64,000 bases of DNA from Tetrahymena thermophila SB210 (taxonomy: Eukaryota > Ciliophora > Oligohymenophorea > Hymenostomatida > Tetrahymenidae), in contig NW_002476250.1 of NCBI RefSeq assembly GCF_000189635.1, forward strand, positions 310,001-374,000, read 5' to 3'. Each line of letters starts with the position of its first letter. Within the stretch, counting starts at the first letter, position 1. This document shows, piece after piece, positions 1-12,560 of this stretch. The position numbers and the translations under genes are program-made. Below the pieces are notes generated by a model, which worked only from the letters and a program-made list of their open reading frames with translations, had not been told where the DNA came from and ran no database searches.

Positions 1-418
1 TATGCATTCTTTCAACATATAAAATTAAATTATCATGAAAAGGATCCTCATAGTCTTTATAGTAGGTCTCTACTTCTAAGCATCCATATAAAGTGATTAA
101 ATGATCTTAACTAATCTCTTTAAATAATGGCTAATAAGGTACTATCATTAACTACTTTTTAGTGAATCTTTTTGACTGCGATTTGCTTAATTTAGCGATA
201 GTTTTTTTTATTCTTAGATTGTGAATAACCCTCAAAGCTCCATCATTTCTCTCAATATTATTATCATGGAGTAAGTTTTCATTTGAGTCATTTGCAAGAC
301 TGTTTTTGCTCTCAGTAATTTAGTTAGCATTTTACAAATCAGACTAACAATAAGATTATTCTTCAATATCAGTGGCAATTTTTTCATCTGATTCTAACAT
401 TAATTCTTGCCTGATCAT
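1..418 (-). CDS. Unidentified protein, 5' end only (runs off window)
   Basis: Read right to left with code 6, an open frame starts at the ATG at 418-416 and continues without TGA to the window edge, giving about 139 residues. It begins MIRQELMLESDEKIATDI. The first 60 or so residues are acidic and polar, rich in Gln, Asn and Ser, followed by a basic stretch (residues ~70-90, several Lys/Arg) and then a more hydrophobic, ordered-looking part containing YGCLEVETYYKDYED. Six or more in-frame TAA/TAG codons read as Gln. I do not recognise a family and the C-terminal bulk lies outside the window, so no function is offered. It diverges from the SNF2 gene at 2150, leaving a ~1.7 kb spacer that would hold both promoters. 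Confidence 0.7.
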
Positions 419-2149
419 TTTAATATTTCAAATGTTTTTAAATGGAGTATAAAGATTAGTAATTATCTATTTTATCTTTGATTAAAAGTATTGACTATTT
501 TTTATAATTTTCTAATAGAAAAATAGGAAATACTGCCTTTAATATATGCAATTTAGAAATTTAATTTATTATTGCGATGCATATTTCATTAAGATTGTTG
601 TAGATTAAATATATTGGTTTATTTAGATTATATCCTTTTAGAATTCATAAAAGAAATTGTAAGAACTAGTTCAAATACATTAAAAAATGACTAATAAGAA
701 TAAATTTCACCTTTTTTTAGATTAATTCAGGTATAAAATAATTGAACTTACTTTATTAGCTGGATTACAAATATTTAAAAGGCTTAATTTACACTTAAAC
801 AGTATTTATAAAATAAGTTTATAATAATTAAATTAATTCTAATGACTTTCACCTTCAAAATTTAGTATTTCAAACTTTAGAATAATTATATATTTTAAAT
901 TTATTAAAATATAAAAATGAATAAAAAATAAATACATATCCTAGAAAAAAGTAATAAAAAATAAATCAATTATCAATAAAATAATTTATTTTTAATTTAT
1001 ACTTCTATCATCAATTTTTTAGAAAGAAATCTTTGATATCTAGAGACAATCTTCAATATAAAACCTAAATAATAAATATTTAATATTAAAAAATAATAAA
1101 TTAAATATATAAATACCAAATAATTTTTAATCTTTTTTGAATGCATTTGTAAACTATAAATACTCCTTAGACTGTGGTATTATAATTTTATAAATTGAAA
1201 AATCTAAGATAATTAATTTAATTTAATAAAATCTAAACTTCAAAATAAATCTTTTAATAATTCATTAATGATAAAATTTTTTAAATTCTTAAATGCTAAA
1301 AATTTGATAAATAAAAAGTTATTTTAATCAATTGATTTCATGGGAATATTAAGGAAAATGCCTTTTTTTACCCCCCATGCCCATAAACGCTCCGATTGTA
1401 AATTCTCTTTTATTTCTATCATAGAATGAAGAAGAAAAAAAATACTTTATCAATTAGAAATCTATTTTTTGATGGATAAATTCTTTTATAATTTTTTTAA
1501 AAGTGAATTTTAAAACTGATTTAAATTATACAATTTTATTTTTTACCTATTGATTTCAAGAATCAATTCTAATCAAAAATGAGTAAAATGTAAATCCTAC
1601 TATAAATCAATGATTATGATACTATATTTTTATTATAAAGACTTTTTTTAATTTAAAATGTATATTATTTTTATTATTTTAAAGAATTTTTATAAAATAA
1701 AATATTTTTTCTTAAAAATAATATACCAAAAATTTGAAATTGCGTAAAAAGAGTTAAGAGCAGTGAGGATCTAACTAATTAAATAAATGTATTTTTTTTA
1801 CTTAATTTTGAGACATTTATTAGAATAGGGTAATGGCTAGTAAAATTTAAAGATAGAAAATGAGATAAAAATATTTTTTTTTAAACTTTTATTATTTGTA
1901 CCTTAAATAGATATTTATCTATTCTCAAGGTTGCTATTAGAATATAAAGTGATGATAGTTTAGAATTTTCAATCAATATACTAAAAGAGAAAACAAGAGA
2001 AAAATAAAATTTTTTTATTTTTTGATTCGCATTAAAATAAGAAAATAAATAGTTCAAAAAGAGGAAAAGAAAAAATTATTGATTAATTTTATTAATTAAT
2101 TTTTCGAAAAAAATACAAAAAATAAAAATAATAACTAAAAAAAGAAGAA
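419..2149. other. AT-rich divergent intergenic spacer
   Basis: No sustained code-6 frame is seen on either strand. The stretch is homopolymer-rich A/T, as expected for spacer between two divergent ciliate genes. The only contrast is a short patch of higher GC at about 1366-1410, containing a C6 run, which is reported separately as a finding. Confidence 0.6.
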
Positions 2150-5100
2150 ATGAATGAAATTTACAACTAACACGATGAATTTGAAAGCCAGTTCAGTTAA
2201 CCTTATAAAAAATGTAATTATTTTATTTATCTTTGGTATTTACTTAAAAATTTCATTAAAAGTTAAAAGCAATAATCAAAGTGAAAATAACCATTTGCAT
2301 TCTGACCAATACTAGGAAGATGAAACTTATTAAATTCTCACCAACCCATTCTAATATTAAATATAAATGAGCAGCTAAAATTATTAAAATTATAACAATA
2401 ACCCTTCTTATCAGCCTCTCTAAATAGAATATGCTAATTAGAATTATGATTACTAACTAGAATCATTGTAAAATTTTTTTGAATATTAAATAAATTCTAA
2501 TTTATTCAATAAAGCTAACAGGATTGTAATATGACAAATTATTTTTAAACTGAGTAAGATAAGTAAATATATTTATTTAAATTTTATTTAAAATATTTAT
2601 TTTTTTTATTTTTCTATTAGCAGGAATTAACATTCTCAAGATCAATTCAGAAATGATTTTAAAAATTAAAATTATTTTGAACCAAACTAATGCGATGTTG
2701 ATAATTAAGAATTTAAATTTTAAGTAGATCGTCTTTAATCCTCTGGTGAATTTTTTAAATGCTTAGATTTCCTTGCCATAAAAAATTATGATAAATTCTA
2801 AGATTAATATCAATATTTAGGCGCCTTGTAAACGACATTATCTACTGATTTGAAAAAATTCGATTTTATTAACCCTAATTAAGTCTACTAAGGAAAGATA
2901 TAACCTGGAAAGATTTTAAAAATTTCTTGGTAGAATTACTCATCAAAAAAATATCTTGATTTTTATGAACTCCACGAAGAAATGAACACACTTGTTTTAC
3001 ATAATAACTAATACGTAATTTATATTTTAATTTTTTAACATTTTTAAAATAATTTATAAATATATTTAGATTGGGTATATTGATCATACATATTCTTTCA
3101 TTTGGGGTTACTTGCTAAATAATAAAATTGTTAACATTTATCCTTATTTTTTCTCGAAAGAAGGCAACAAGATTCACATACTTTTGGAAGTTTACATTAA
3201 TCCAAAATTTTTAAAGGCTCCTTTTGACTAAAATAATAACTAATAATACAGTTTTAATAAATGTATTAAATATATTGATCAAGTCGCTCTTAAAATCTTA
3301 TTAAATATTTTGAGACTATAAATAACATCTCCCTCTTTAATTGAAAGAGATTTATAAAAATATTTTTAAAAATTCAATATATTAAGAAATCAAGTATTTC
3401 CAAAAGTATTGATTTCTTGCAAAAAAACATTTAACTATTATAAAACCTAATTACAAAATTTTCCAAATCATTTTGTTGATTTTTATTCACAAGTCAATAA
3501 AGAAATTGAGATGCTCAAATCTTAAAAGCATTTTAAATAAATACATTTCACAGAGCCAATATAAGCTAATATTAACTATCCTAGTAAAATGCAAAATATA
3601 TACTATTGTAAGAAATAAAACCAAAAAGATTTCATAAAAAATATCAATAATGTAGTAATTATTTCAGCAGAAAAAAGTAGTTAAGAAGATTCCATAGATA
3701 ATGAAAATTCTTATAGGTTTTATTAGTAAGCTTAATAACCTTCAGATGTCGTTTCGAATCTTCATCCCTATCAACTTTAAGGTCTTTAATGGCTTCTTTA
3801 CAGAGAAAGGAGAGTTGATAATTTATATATTCCTACTATGAGAAATTAATTATAAGATTAGAAAACCAAAATCGATATAGATTATGAAGAGATTGAATTA
3901 GTTGGTGGTTAAAAGATTTACAGAAATATTATAAATAACAAATTCTAATATGAATTTCCTGAAGTAAATATTTTTTTAATAATTAATATAAAACTTAAAC
4001 ACTCATTTTTCAAAGTAATAAGATATATTTGGAGGTATTTTGGCAGATGAAATGGGATTAGGAAAAACCCTTACAATTATTTCTTTAATTCACGAAACAA
4101 AAAAAGAAAGAACTTCTAAATACGGAACCTTAATTATTACACCATCAAATCTAGTGAATTAATGGGAAAATTAATTTAAAAATCATTCTAAAGCAGATTC
4201 AATTTCTATTCTGAACTTGCAATAAAAAAATAACAGATCTAAAAGTTTTGAAGATTATGATGTAGTTATTTGTTCATATAACATTATTTGTATGTTATTT
4301 GAGAGCTATGATTTAAGTGATAAAATATTCAATTAATAATGGGAGAGAATTATCCTAGACGAAGCCCAAAAAATTAAAAATAAACAATCTAAAGTTTCTG
4401 AAGCATGTTTCGAAATTTAATCAAAATACAAATGGTGCTTAACAGGTACTCCTCTAGAAAACAGCATAGATGTAAAAATATAATTAAAAATATTTAAATT
4501 TTTTTGATCTGTAAAATTTATTTTATTAAAAAATATTTTTGCAAATAAAAATAGGATATTTATAGCTTGATCCGTTTTTTAAACATACCTAAATACAGTG
4601 ACTGGAATTGGTGGCGCTAAAATGTAAAAAATACTAAAAATTAAGAGTAAAAGAGCAACTCTTTCAAAATTATTAACCAAATAATTGAAAATTTAACTTT
4701 GAGAAGGACTAAAAAAAGTTAGTATGCTAACGGTGAAAGTATAACTTCAATACCTGAAAAGCAAATTTAAAATATTTATATTGATCTTTTTGACAATGAG
4801 AAAAACATCTACGATAAAATCTTCTAAAAAACTTAGCAAGTCTATAAATTCTTTAAATAAAATTCAAACAAAAAAGATAAAAATTATATGCATGTCTTTG
4901 AAGTTCTAACTAAGTTGAGAAGGTTCTGTGTTCACCCTAGTCTTACTTTTAAAATAGAAGAAGAGGCCATTTAAGTAAGCGAAAATAGCACTAATGATAT
5001 TATTTCTAAAATCAACTCATTCTTGAATGAAATTTAATCAAAAATTTAATAATAAAATAAAAATAATAAAGAATCTAATTAAAATAATGATGAAAAAAAC

Positions 5101-6085
5101 TAAGAACCATAAAATAATATATCTTAATATTAAAAAGAAGTCATTCAGCAAATAAAAGATGGATAATTTTAAGTTTGTAGTGTTTGCCTTGAAGATATAA
5201 AATATCACTCTATAAGTTCTTGTCTTCACGTATTTTGCTCATCATGCTTAGAATAAAGTATCCAAACTAATCATAAGTGCCCTCTTTGCCGTAAACATTT
5301 AAGTATGAGCGATATGCTGGATTTTGTTGATGAAGGAGCAGTAATTCATTAATAATTGAGTCATTATTTAAATGATGAAATTATCAGTGGATCTAAGATT
5401 TAAAAGACTGTTGAAATCATAGAAGAAATCCATAAAAAGGGAGAAAAAGTTATAGTATTTTCATAATGGATAGACACTTTGAATTTATTAGAGAAGCATC
5501 TCTAAAAAAAGCAAATTTCTTTTATGGTAATTATTTAAATGATATATTTTTAGATAACCTTTTAATAACTTTTTTTATTTTTTATATTAGAGATTCGAAG
5601 GTAAATTAACTAAATCTCAAAAGTAAAAGTCTCTATATCATTTTGAAAATCAAACAACTAATGCTGACTTGTTACAAGCATCTACTTTAAAAGAAGATAG
5701 TAGCTAACAAGAATAAACCATGGGATAAGAAGAATAATATGATAATTCTAATTAAAATTAAGAGAATACATCATAAACTCCTACTGTACTTTTAGCTTCG
5801 CTTATGAGTGGATATGTTGGACTTAACTTGACAGGAGCTAACAATTTAATATTATGTGATAGCTGGTGGAATCCTGCTGTTGAAGACTAAGCAATAAATA
5901 GAATTCATAGGTTAGGCTAATAGAAGCAAACTTATATCTATAAAATGATTTGTAAAGATACAATAGAAGAAAAGATTTAACAAATCAATGATTAAAAAAG
6001 AGATATTTTCCAAACAATTTTCAATTCTTCTGAACAAAATAAAAATAAAAAAGCAAAAGAATTCTTATAACAGATATTGAATTGA
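2150..6085 (+). CDS. SNF2-family ATPase with RING finger (Rad5/Rad16/Ris1 group)
   Basis: Probable DNA translocase plus E3 ubiquitin/SUMO-targeted ligase acting on chromatin. The code-6 frame starts at ATG 2150 and ends at TGA 6083-6085, with several introns (the first clear, 2214-2262; others near 2.5, 3.0, 3.96, 4.47 and 5.52 kb). The N-terminal third is Gln/Asn-rich. Then come the Q-motif region (HPYQLQGLQWL), Walker A (DEMGLGKT), Walker B ([10 protein letters not shown]), motif III ([10 protein letters not shown]) and [10 protein letters not shown]3HC4 RING (CSVCLED...CLHVFC...CPLCRK, about 5176-5292) sits between the two helicase lobes. Lobe 2 carries [35 protein letters not shown] and a C-terminal coupling helix. 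The RING inserted in the helicase defines the Rad5/HLTF/Rad16/Ris1 group; DEAQ rather than DEGH/DEAH leans to a Ris1-like member (inference). The exon boundary near 2.5 kb is uncertain. Confidence 0.93.
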
Positions 6086-6682
6086 AAAATTGTAACTAAT
6101 TCCTATTTATAAATTATAATTTAAATAATTTCAATAATAATTTTATATTTAACCTAAAATGTTAATAATTACTTTTATAAATAAATGTATAAAAAATTTT
6201 TTATTTATATTCTTAAAAAATAAGTTTTACATAAATCAAAAATTAATAAATATTATGAAATAGTTATAGTAAATAGTATATATTTTATTTTTTTAAATTT
6301 ATAAAATTATTAATGAGGTTTACTAAAAGATGTTAAAATAAATAAATCATAAAAAATCAGCAACGAATAAATAATAATACAATTTAAAATAAATAATATG
6401 TTAAAATATAGCTTAAAATTCTTGAACCACACATTTTTTAACAACCTAATTTATAATAAAGATTAAATACCTCAGCATGTTTGTAAGATGATTAATTATA
6501 TTTTATCAGCTAAGTTTTAAATAATTTTATAATACTTTATTTATTTTGCATTTATTCGATTTATTTAAAGTAAATCATTATTTTTTTAAAAAGTTAAAAA
6601 ATTTTTAATTACAAAAAATTAGATAGTAATTTATATAATAAAAAATTTATTTTGTAGAAATTTAATTGAAATTTACAATTAA

Positions 6683-9067
6683 ATGAATTTTCTTGATTTA
6701 TTGCGAAGCAAAACATAAAATAATAGCTTATTTAGTAAATAAAATATAATATTTGATTAACATACTAAGACATTTAAAGTTGAATAAGGATTCGCTGGAA
6801 ATAGAATACTTTTTGTGTAAAAATTAATAATAATATTGATTTATTATCAATAAGATTTTATTTTTTTATTAGATAATCATTATCGCATAATGATCTGTAA
6901 AGTTTCTTAACCAACTATATTACATCAATAAAAAATAAATTCAAGCACATAGAAATTAGGTAAATTATTAACAATGAATGTCTAATTTTTATATCATTTT
7001 AAGCTTATAAAAATTTCCTAATGATGGAAGTCAAATTTTAGTAGATGTTGCAAGTTACTTAACTTAGTAAAATTTGAATCTTAAATTAGATTCTTTAGAT
7101 GTTAAATTCATGTAAGTAAATTTATTATAATATCTTTAAATGTTAATTAGTTTGATTAAATTAAGTTAAATGAATTGGAAAGATAGCCACAGCTAAATAA
7201 TTTCTGATTTTTTAAAGTTTGTAAATCCAGACATAAACAGGTTGTCTATTGATATTCAGTAATATTTAATACAGTATTTCTGAAAAATTACTCAATTTTG
7301 TTTAAATAGATAAAATCTCTTTACTTTAGAAGGATTATCAAGCATTTTAGTGAGATTGTGCATGCTATTTAGTAATTTAAAATAACTAGAGATAAATTTT
7401 TAGTAACAAATATATTTTAATAAATAATTTTTTGTTTCAATATTTTAAAACGTTTAACTAAAAGAAACAATTAAATGAAAAATCAAATATCGAATGAGCA
7501 AATCTGTAAAAATATTTTTATTATTTAATTCTAATTCAGTTCAACTATAAAAAAAAGGTTTAGGATTACAAAGTGTTTTTAATCTTAAATACTTGACAGA
7601 TTTAACTCTTGATTTATCGTAGATTATAAATTGTATCACCTATTTATTCTAATTAAATAAAAATTAACTTTAGTTAAAACCACATTTTTTATGAGTTCTT
7701 TGAAGGCATTAGAGCTTAATAAAAATTCCAACCAAATTCAACTTTAAAGCGTCTGAAGCTGATCATCAAGTAATTAAATCAATAATTTAAATTTTCTAAT
7801 TATATTTGCAAACAATTATTACAATTTGCTTTTATTAATCATAAAATAATTAAAAGAAAAATAAATTTGGCTTTAAATGTATTAATTTACTGGTTTTTTT
7901 TTGGCTAATCATAAAAAATGCCAAAGAGTCTTTATTTTTAAAGTTAAAACATACATTTAGAGTTATTGATTGAGATGATTTTAAAAATGTGAGCCAAAAT
8001 ATTTTTTTAACATTTGTATAAAAATAAATATTAATAAACAAAATAGTACTAATTATTCTAATATTATTAAAGACACTAAGAAAAAGTACTAGATATATCA
8101 AGCTTATCACACATCTTTAAAGGAACATAAAATTTGACCAAATTTTAATTGATTTTAATCAACACGTGCTTTTAAAATACATAATAATTTATGGAAGCTC
8201 TTTCCATTTCAAAGCTAATTACTTTTTAGCTTGATGTATCTATGTAAAATACTTATAAAAATAAGATTAAAGATCATAATCTCCTTTTTTTTTATTTAAA
8301 GTTTAGCCAATTCTACATTTGAAACTCTTTAATAACCAACAAGGAATTAGTAAAACAAAAATTTTTGAATAAATTAAAATTAAATTTTTCATTTCAAATA
8401 GCGAACCTTTTCTTTAAGAGCAAATTCTTAAACTTTTCTCTTATTTAGTATAATGTAAGCATTTGATGGAAATTGATTTTACCTTCAAGTAAATTCTAAA
8501 ACAATTAAAATAAATATTATTTATTTTATTTTTTATAAATTAAGAAATCACAAGTTTAATGATCAATACATCTTGCTTTTATCAAAAATCTTAAATCAAT
8601 CTAATCAATTGCACAAAATATCTCTTGATTTTCAGTAAAATTTGTAAGAATACCTTTGTATTTTAATATATTTTAAAAAAAATAATTTAAAACAATAAAA
8701 AATTAAGAAAGTAAAAAAACATTATTTATTTAATTAATTATTTATATATTTATTTATTTTATCTTTTGAAAGAAGGTTTTGTGATTTTTTATTTTAAATA
8801 ATAAATAATATTTAAAATACTAGTTTAAATAGAAGCTATACTTATGAAAGTATCATGTAATTGTAAACTTCTTTGTTGAGTAGGGAAATATTATCTCAAG
8901 GTCTTATTTACACTAATCAAGAAACAATTTAAAATAAAAATATGTTATCAAATTAATATTCATTAGAAATATAATAAATTTTAGTAAAATATATTGTTTT
9001 TTCAAAGCTTACTGAAAAATACAATTTATTTAATCCAAAATTTGCTTTTTAGGATTTTTATTTTTGA
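6683..9067 (+). CDS. Leucine-rich-repeat protein, many short exons
   Basis: Begins at ATG 6683 with MNFLDLLRSKTQNNSLFSKQ and continues through exon-sized open stretches whose ends match GT...AG introns. LRR units recur, for example LTQQNLNLKLDSLDV (~7055), FLKFVNPDINRLSIDIQ (~7210), LCMLFSNLKQLEINF (~7350), NLKYLTDLTLDLS (~7585), ALSISKLITFQLDVS (~8195) and LLSKILNQSNQLHKISLDF (~8575). The pattern LxxLxLDL is typical of the large ciliate LRR expansions; such proteins are usually interaction scaffolds. A final open stretch ends at TGA 9065-9067. It converges with the minus-strand array on its right, whose complete LRR partner has the same exon style. Not every intron could be phased, so extents of individual exons, and whether the gene is fully functional, are uncertain. 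Confidence 0.55.
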
Positions 9068-11022
9068 TAAAGAAGTAAGCTAGAAATAATTACTGAAAAA
9101 TAATTAGGTCATTAAATAAATTAAAATAGCACTTTTAATTCAAGCTTTTATTTCATAATATATATTCACTGGCTATTCTTCTTCTAGTAAATAAAATTAA
9201 ATAAATTTTAAATGCTGTTATTTCTATTTAATTTTTACCTTAAAATTTATTAATTTAAATAAAATAAAAATTTGTAATACTTTTTACAACTTGGCTATTA
9301 CATACTATATTATCTTAAAAAATAAATTTTAAATATAAAAACTCTGCAACACGAGCTTAAGCTTATCAACAAGAATTTAATATATTCTGAGTTAATAAAA
9401 TTAAGTATTAAATTAAGAATATTTATAATATTTGTAAGTAATATGTAAGCAAATACAATTTATTAATATAAATTCTTTTTCAATTACTACATAGGTATAA
9501 TAAAATAAAATATATGATTTTTAAGATTTCTCTTACTGTTTAATCAAATACTAGAAACAAATAAACATTTAATTAATAATTCATGTTCATAATTGTAATA
9601 AGTCTTTGTCACAAAGAATTTTTTTTCTTCTACTAATTATTATTATTTAATTTCAAGGATTAATTATTTTTACTTAAAAAACAAATAGCTTACTAGATTA
9701 TTAATTTTATTTACTATCAATCAATCAGTCAATTAGTTTTATCAATTTTTACTTTGTGTTTATTATTATTTTTTTGAGTTATTAAATGGAATATTTTCTA
9801 AATATTTTCTCAAGATAATATGGTATTTCTATAATGATCAAAGAAGAAATAAATATAAAATATTTTTAAAAATGTATTTTTAACTCAAAAATAGTATGCT
9901 GATTTTTTGTACTACTTACTATATTTTTAATTACTATTTTATTACAGATTACATAGGTGATGAGTAAATACAGTTTTCTACTTTTTGTTACTAAATTAAA
10001 TTACAATTAATTTAAAAATTAATGAATTCTGATCCTGTTACAGAGTTGATTAATATTGATATGCTAATTAAGAATAAATTTTCAGTTCAAATTATTTAGG
10101 ACTGTAAAGCTGAATCCAATTTATTGAAGAAAGTAACTTTGTTTCCATTTTTAATGGAAAATATTTTTTTGTAAAAAAAACTTAAAATAAATATGGTATG
10201 AATCAAAAATTATTTTATTTTATTTAAAAAATATTAAGAAATTATATTTTATTTATATTTTTGCCAAACCTATTTTAAAATAAAAATTGCGCATAGTAAA
10301 AAATTCTCAATTCATTTAACTTTAATACAGAAAAAAATGTTTGTAAACTTGAAATAAAATTTAGAAAATTGATGAATTAGAAAGTGTGTCAATAAACAAA
10401 ATTTTCCTCTAAGAATATTAGTCTTTTTCGTCTATAATTCTTAGTATTTTCAAGATTAGATCAATTTAGTAATAAAATAGCAATCAAAAAAATTTTAGTT
10501 CAAGAAAAGTGATTGATTAAACAAAAATTTTCTCCTTAATTTACAAAATATAATATCTAAATTTCTTTACTAATTAGTAGGTATTGAAAATATTTATATT
10601 TCGTTTAGAGAATGCTATAGATAAATGCTAATTTAATGTAAAATCAAAATAACTTTTGAAGGATTATTTATCTTTGACTCCGCATTTAGTTACCAAGAGT
10701 ATTAATGCAATTAATTATTCTATCTTTGACATATATAAGTATTGTAAATAAGTATAATTTTTTAACTCACCTTTAATATTAAAAATAATACATTAAAAAT
10801 ATTAATTTCCTTTTAATTTAAAAACAGTTTTTTTATTCACTAAAAATATAAAAAAAATGCATCCAGTGATGAAGTAAGTGATTTTTAAGTTATTTAATAA
10901 ATAATTTAACATTTAAAATAAAGTTTTAATTATAGTTACTGGATTTATTTATTTATATATATATATTAGTATTAGCTTTTAGTTATTTATTTAGGAGTAG
11001 TTTTTTTATTTAATTTTTGGTT
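9068..11022. other. Left segment of array block 1: duplicated spacer with exon-like relics
   Basis: Much of this stretch is similar to 14870-15990 and 20350-22400, so it is part of the repeated block. The motif around 9811-9831 (ATAATATGGTATTTC) recurs at about 15681 and 21268. A plus-strand open stretch at 10021-10200 (start MNSDPVTELINID) and others near 10330-10510 and 10610-10720 look exon-like. The copy at ~21497 starts similarly but quickly runs into a stop, so these look like relics of a plus-strand gene rather than a working one. No product recognised. Confidence 0.4.
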
Positions 11023-12261
11023 TCACTAGGATGGAGTAGTTGGATAAAATTTATTGAAGAATAAGTCTCTGGTCATACAGTATTCTATATTGTCTTAGCA
11101 GCTGTATTCGGCTTATATGCTTGACTATTTTCTGAGTTCATTTGTTTGCTATAAAAGCTCATCACATATAGAAAAGCTCCAAATCTATGCGCATACGTCC
11201 TCTTTTCCCATCCATGATGGGACTTGATCTGGATAGATATAATGTATATTTGCTGAGCAGTACAAGTCTAAAAAGTCTAAAGACTGCAAAATTATTTTAA
11301 TATCTTTGACATCTTCATCATAGTTGTTCATAGCTTCTAGTATTTTAATTTATGTATCTATTCTTTGTTCTCCATTATATTGCTTAGTTATTTAGATTAA
11401 GCTATTGTAAAATGAAAGAGGAAAATTTTCATTTCTATCTTCGTTAAGTCCTAAAACACTTAGTAAATCGTAGGAAATTCCTATTTACGTGAAATCATTT
11501 GATTTGGATTAATAATTTACTCTTTATATTTTATATAAGTAAAAACATTAATTGCTCTTACTATTTTAATTCAGTTTTTAGCAATACTATTTAACTTTTT
11601 CTCTAACATTGGAATAAATAGCGTTTGATTAATCCAAAACTTCTTAGTAATAGCTTTCTTCTTTTTAAATTTATTTTTATATACTGTGAAGTCTGCAATA
11701 CATAGAAGTAACAGTCATTTAATATTTTTACAAAGATTAATAGAGACTTTAATACTAAGGTTCAGGGATTTTACGAAAGTGGTCAATCAAAAATTTAAAT
11801 GTATATTACTTGTTATCTAATTAGCTGCAAAGATTCATTTCTAGTATTCTTTATGTATTGTTTTTGCAGATAGAGGAAACTCTGTTGATTTCTTGTGAGA
11901 GATCATATATTTAATATGGTTCTTAATCTTCATAGTATGTTTCTATTTGTAATTCATTAAAAAGTACTAACTTGTTGGAGACTTGAATATCTGAAACATT
12001 AGATGAGACACCAACTAATTTCTTACGTTTCCAATATTTAGATTTTATAAAAATACAATTCATTTTCTGTTCTTTAGGTTTTAATGTTTGATGAACCTTA
12101 AAATTTTTAAATGATTATTTGCGACTTTCATGTATATAATGATTCTTTATGTTGGTTTTATTCTTTTAAATTTATTTATTTATCTTTGTTTAATTAGTTT
12201 AAGAGCTTAGCTAGCATGATTCTTCTCCTTTAACTTCAGATGTTGTACTAAGTAATTCCAT
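11023..12261 (-). CDS. Family-A protein, copy 1 (unidentified, 412 aa)
   Basis: A single uninterrupted code-6 frame runs from ATG 12261-12259 to TGA 11025-11023, beginning MELLSTTSEVKGEESCQLSS. Residues 1-60 are polar and basic; 60-130 include YWKRKK and an acidic tract; the middle (~150-240) is rich in Gln, Lys, Tyr and could be helical (FRKIPEP...QKQIQKEESYYQEV). A conserved module follows (IGISYDLLSVLGLNED, ~285-300), then SLDFLDLYCSANIH and PSWMGKEDVCAQIWSFSIC, and the chain ends in CMTRDLFFNKFYP. Copies 2 and 3 share nearly every block; the gene at 28295 shows the same layout at lower similarity. The absence of introns contrasts with the exon-rich LRR neighbours. I know no characterised family for it. 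The LLSVLGL segment faintly recalls a PAS-like fold, but this is not firm. Confidence 0.85.
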
Positions 12262-12560
12262 TTTCTAGTAAATTTATTTTAATTTTTAAATGTCAAAAGA
12301 TTTTTGGTAGTGTTTTTAGTATTTTGATGAATTAATAATTATATTTATATTTTATTTTTTTATTTGAAATTAATTATTTTTTATTAATTATGGATTTATT
12401 TTGTTGATATTTTTAGAATATAAAATAAGAAAATTTTGTTATAATTTTGGTTTAATAAGATTAAAATATTGTTAAAAATGGTTTACTGCATAAGAAAAAT
12501 TTAAGGTAAAGGTAAAGCTTCATTAATTTTTGAATATAAATTTGGTACTAATCCTTTTAT
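12262..12560. other. Upstream spacer of family-A copy 1
   Basis: AT-rich stretch 5' of the gene, also conserved in copies 2 and 3 (around 17230-17540 and 23655-23970). It probably contains the promoter and 5' untranslated region; no individual element could be identified. Confidence 0.45.

Noticed and set aside
1366-1376. C6 run considered as a remnant of ciliate telomere repeat.
   Set aside because: Only one run, no repeated CCCCAA or GGGGTT units, and genes continue on both sides.
7850-8110. Minus-strand hydrophobic 86-codon frame.
   Set aside because: Lies opposite an LRR gene built of small exons and introns; no motif, and AT-rich intron sequence easily gives Phe/Ile/Leu-rich frames.
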